Shown here: positions 5,495 to 7,666 of the stretch, one piece after another
Position numbering within the stretch: position 1 is the stretch's first letter
Layout of the letters: every line of letters starts with the position of its first letter
Source: an uncultured Steroidobacteraceae bacterium
GTDB lineage: Bacteria; Pseudomonadota; Gammaproteobacteria; Steroidobacterales; Steroidobacteraceae
Assembly (NCBI GenBank): GCA_955652795.1
Contig: CATPBQ010000264.1
Coordinates: 1-7,666 of the forward strand
Reading direction: 5' to 3'
Length of the DNA stretch: 7,666 nt
Position numbers and translations under genes: made by a program
Notes under the pieces: model-generated
Told to the model about the DNA's origin: nothing
Seen by the model: only the letters and a program-made list of their open reading frames with translations
The model's database searches: none

Positions 5495-7666
5495 ACCGCA
5501 GCGACATCCACTTTCCGCCCAAGCACGAGCCGTTGCGTGAGGATGTCCATGCGCTCGGCACGCTCATGGCCGAGATTCTGCGCGAGCAGGGCGGGCAGCA
5601 GCTGTTCGAGCTGGTGGAGCTGGACCGCATCGCCGCCATCCGCGGCCGCGCCGGCTCGCGCGAAGCGCGCGCCGAGCTCGCGGCCAGTGTGCGCAACCGC
5701 CCCCCGGCGCTGGCGCGCGACGTGGTGCGCGCCTTCTCCACCTGGTTCCAGAGCGTCAATCTGGCGGAAAGGGTCCACCGCATCCGGCGCCGCCGCGAGT
5801 ACCTGCTCAAGGACAGTCAGCGGCCCCAACCCGGCGGCGTGGAGGATGCGATCGGCGCGCTGAAGAGCCAGGGCCTGGGCGCGGCGCAGGTCCTGGAGCT
5901 CATCGGCAGTCTGTCCATCGAGCCGGTGTTCGCCCCGCATTCGACCGAAGCCAGCCGCAGAACCCTGCTGCGCAAACAGCAGCGTATCGCACAGCGCCTG
6001 CTCGAACGTCTTGATCCGACCCTCACGCCGAACGAAGCCCGCGGCGTCTGGAGCAGCATCCGCATGGAGCTGACCGCGGCCTGGCAGACCGAGGAGCTGC
6101 CGCGCGAGCGGCTCACGGTCGCGGATGAACGCGAGCAGATCCTGTTCTACCTGGTGGAGATCCTGTACCGCGTGGTGCCGGCGTTCTACGAGGAAATCGC
6201 CCAGGCGCTGGAGAAGCTCTACGGCACGGACGCCGGCGCGACGCGGGTGCCGGCCCTCCTGCATTTCGGATCCTGGGCGGGTGGCGACATGGACGGCAAT
6301 CCCGACGTGCACGCCAAGAGCATCCGCGAGGCGCTGGCGCGCCAGCAGCAGGTGATCATCAACCGCTATTTCGAGGAGTGCCAGAGCATGGCGCAGCGCT
6401 TGTCGCAGAGCGCCAGCCGCGTGCCGGCGACCACCGAACTGACCAAGCGGGTCGAGCAGTACACGCGGCTGCTGCCGGGGGCACGCGCCATCACCCCGGT
6501 GCGGCACGACCGCATGCCCTACCGCGTGTTCCTCGCGCAGCTCGGCGAGCGCCTGCGCAGCACCTACGAGGGCCGGGCGAGCGGTTACGAGAGCGCGCGG
6601 CAGTTCCGCGACGATGTGTCGCTGATCGCCGCGAGCCTCAAGGCCAACAAGGGCGCGAACGCCGGCCTGTTCTACGTCGAGCGTCTGCTGCGCCGGATCG
6701 ACACCTTCGGATTTCACCTGGCGACGCTCGACGTGCGCCAGCATGCCAGCGTTCTGCACCAGGTCGTGGCGCGCGGCTTCGATGACCCGCTGTGGCTCGG
6801 CCGCAGCAGCCGCGAGCGCCGCGACCGGCTCGCCGAGGCGCTGGAGAAGGATCGCGGACCGGTCGCGGAGCTCGATGCGCTCGGCAAGCGCAATCTCGCG
6901 GTGTTCGACGCCATCATGCAGGGCCGCCACCGCTATGGCCCCGAGGCCGTCGGCTACTTCATCGTGAGCGGCGCCAGCGGTGCGGACGATGTGCTCGCGG
7001 CGCTGCTGCTGGCGCGCTGGGCCGAGGCGTACGACAAGCGCACCGGGGAGGTGGCGCTCGACCTCGCGCCGCAGTTCGAAACCGCGGAGGCGCTCGCCGC
7101 GTGCGGCCGCACGATGCAGGAGCTGCTCGCGGATCCGCTGTATCGGCGGCATCTGGATGCGCGCGGGCGGCGCCAATGTGTGCTGATCGGATACTCAGAC
7201 AGCAACAAGCAAACCGGCGCCTGCGCCTCGCGCTTCATGATTCACCAGGCGCAGCACGAGCTGGCGCAGGTGCTCGCCACCGCCGGCGAGCGCGCGGTCA
7301 TGTTCCATGCCCGCGGCGCCAGCATTGCGCGCGGCGGCGGGCGCATAGAAGCCCTGGTGCACGCGGCCCCCGCCGGGGCCGTGGACGGGGTGCTGCGGCT
7401 GCGCGAACAGGGCGCAACCATCAAGCAGGGCTACGGACTGCGGCCCATCGCCATGCGCACCCTCGAGCGGGCCTTCAATGCGCTGAGCCTCACGACCGCG
7501 GCGTACCGCCGCGGGCAGCTACCGCCTGACTCCGCCGATCAGCTGGAAATCGCCGCGCTCCTCGCGCAGGAAAGCCGCGCCGCCTACCGCCGCCTGGTCT
7601 ACGAGCAGGCGCAGTTCTACGATTATTTTCAGGCGGTCACGCCGATTGATGTGATCGAGAGAATGC
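5491..7666 (+). CDS. ppc: Phosphoenolpyruvate carboxylase, 3' end beyond window
   Basis: The frame stays open for 725 codons to the right edge, and about 190 residues are probably missing. PEPC adds bicarbonate to phosphoenolpyruvate to make oxaloacetate, replenishing the TCA cycle in the cytoplasm. Catalytic positions known from E. coli are present: His150 (E. coli H138), Arg416 in LDVRQ (R396), Glu530 in QFET and Asp570 in GYSDSNK (Mn ligands E506 and D543), Lys573 (K546), and His606, Arg608 and Arg614 in FHARGASIARGGG (H579, R581, R587). Surrounding motifs differ from the E. coli/plant consensus: APHSTE for TAHPTE, GGDMDGNP (264-271) for GGDRDGNP, KQTGA for K-D-G/A-G, and FHARGASIARGG for FHGRGGSxGRGG. 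The last residues (YFQAVTPIDVIERM) match the usual lead-in to the GSRP segment. Start is GTG5491, coupled to the VOC stop; no strong ribosome site is seen. Acetyl-CoA/aspartate control depends on the unseen C-terminus. Confidence 0.93.
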   Translation, partial: MNRSDIHFPPKHEPLREDVHALGTLMAEILREQGGQQLFELVELDRIAAIRGRAGSREARAELAASVRNRPPALARDVVRAFSTWFQSVNLAERVHRIRRRREYLLKDSQRPQPGGVEDAIGALKSQGLGAAQVLELIGSLSIEPVFAPHSTEASRRTLLRKQQRIAQRLLERLDPTLTPNEARGVWSSIRMELTAAWQTEELPRERLTVADEREQILFYLVEILYRVVPAFYEEIAQALEKLYGTDAGATRVPALLHFGSWAGGDMDGNPDVHAKSIREALARQQQVIINRYFEECQSMAQRLSQSASRVPATTELTKRVEQYTRLLPGARAITPVRHDRMPYRVFLAQLGERLRSTYEGRASGYESARQFRDDVSLIAASLKANKGANAGLFYVERLLRRIDTFGFHLATLDVRQHASVLHQVVARGFDDPLWLGRSSRERRDRLAEALEKDRGPVAELDALGKRNLAVFDAIMQGRHRYGPEAVGYFIVSGASGADDVLAALLLARWAEAYDKRTGEVALDLAPQFETAEALAACGRTMQELLADPLYRRHLDARGRRQCVLIGYSDSNKQTGACASRFMIHQAQHELAQVLATAGERAVMFHARGASIARGGGRIEALVHAAPAGAVDGVLRLREQGATIKQGYGLRPIAMRTLERAFNALSLTTAAYRRGQLPPDSADQLEIAALLAQESRAAYRRLVYEQAQFYDYFQAVTPIDVIERM

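Noticed and set aside
5290..7176. 628-codon open frame on the minus strand opposite ppc
   Set aside because: It lies antisense to a gene with clear PEPC motifs. The composition is Arg/Ala/Gln-rich with no domain, so it is a shadow of the real gene.

Overview
This window looks like a stretch of chromosome from a high-GC gammaproteobacterium. Codon third positions are strongly G/C, long antisense open frames shadow every real gene, and the proteins most resemble families common in Xanthomonadales/Nevskiales/Steroidobacter-like bacteria. The lineage is an inference from general resemblance. I see no phage gene, insertion sequence, CRISPR array, tRNA or rRNA. Most of the window is housekeeping or accessory metabolism, and I did not find a convincing new multi-gene system.

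Left part, minus strand (1-920): the first 70 codons of an M13-family metallopeptidase lipoprotein run off the left edge. Upstream of it on the same strand is a YdjA-type FMN nitroreductase (354-920). The nitroreductase starts head-to-head with a DUF938/METTL26-type SAM methyltransferase on the plus strand (910-1548), and their 5' ends overlap or nearly touch. The methyltransferase is followed after 14 bases by apt (adenine phosphoribosyltransferase, 1563-2108). That short unit ends in a probable intrinsic terminator at 2112-2153.

Middle part, plus strand: an isolated small gene (2277-2474) encodes an exported protein rich in Ala/Pro and His/Lys that resembles Asr-type acid-shock proteins. 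It has its own -10 box, a perfect 15-bp palindrome next to that box, and a textbook intrinsic terminator (2502-2534). A 95-residue orphan protein follows (2606-2893).

Right part, plus strand: a 666-residue CPA2 cation/proton antiporter with cytoplasmic RCK (TrkA-N and TrkA-C) domains (3037-5037) begins with a perfect 18-bp tandem duplication. A VOC/glyoxalase-like protein (5105-5494) overlaps by four bases (GTGA) the start of a phosphoenolpyruvate carboxylase gene (5491 to the right edge, incomplete). The PEPC keeps the catalytic residues but departs from the E. coli/plant consensus around several active-site motifs.

Points most worth a second look are the operator-like palindrome in front of the His/Lys-rich gene, the antiporter tandem repeat, the unusual PEPC motifs, the overlapping divergent starts, and a weak pattern suggesting leaderless starts at genes that lack a Shine-Dalgarno sequence.
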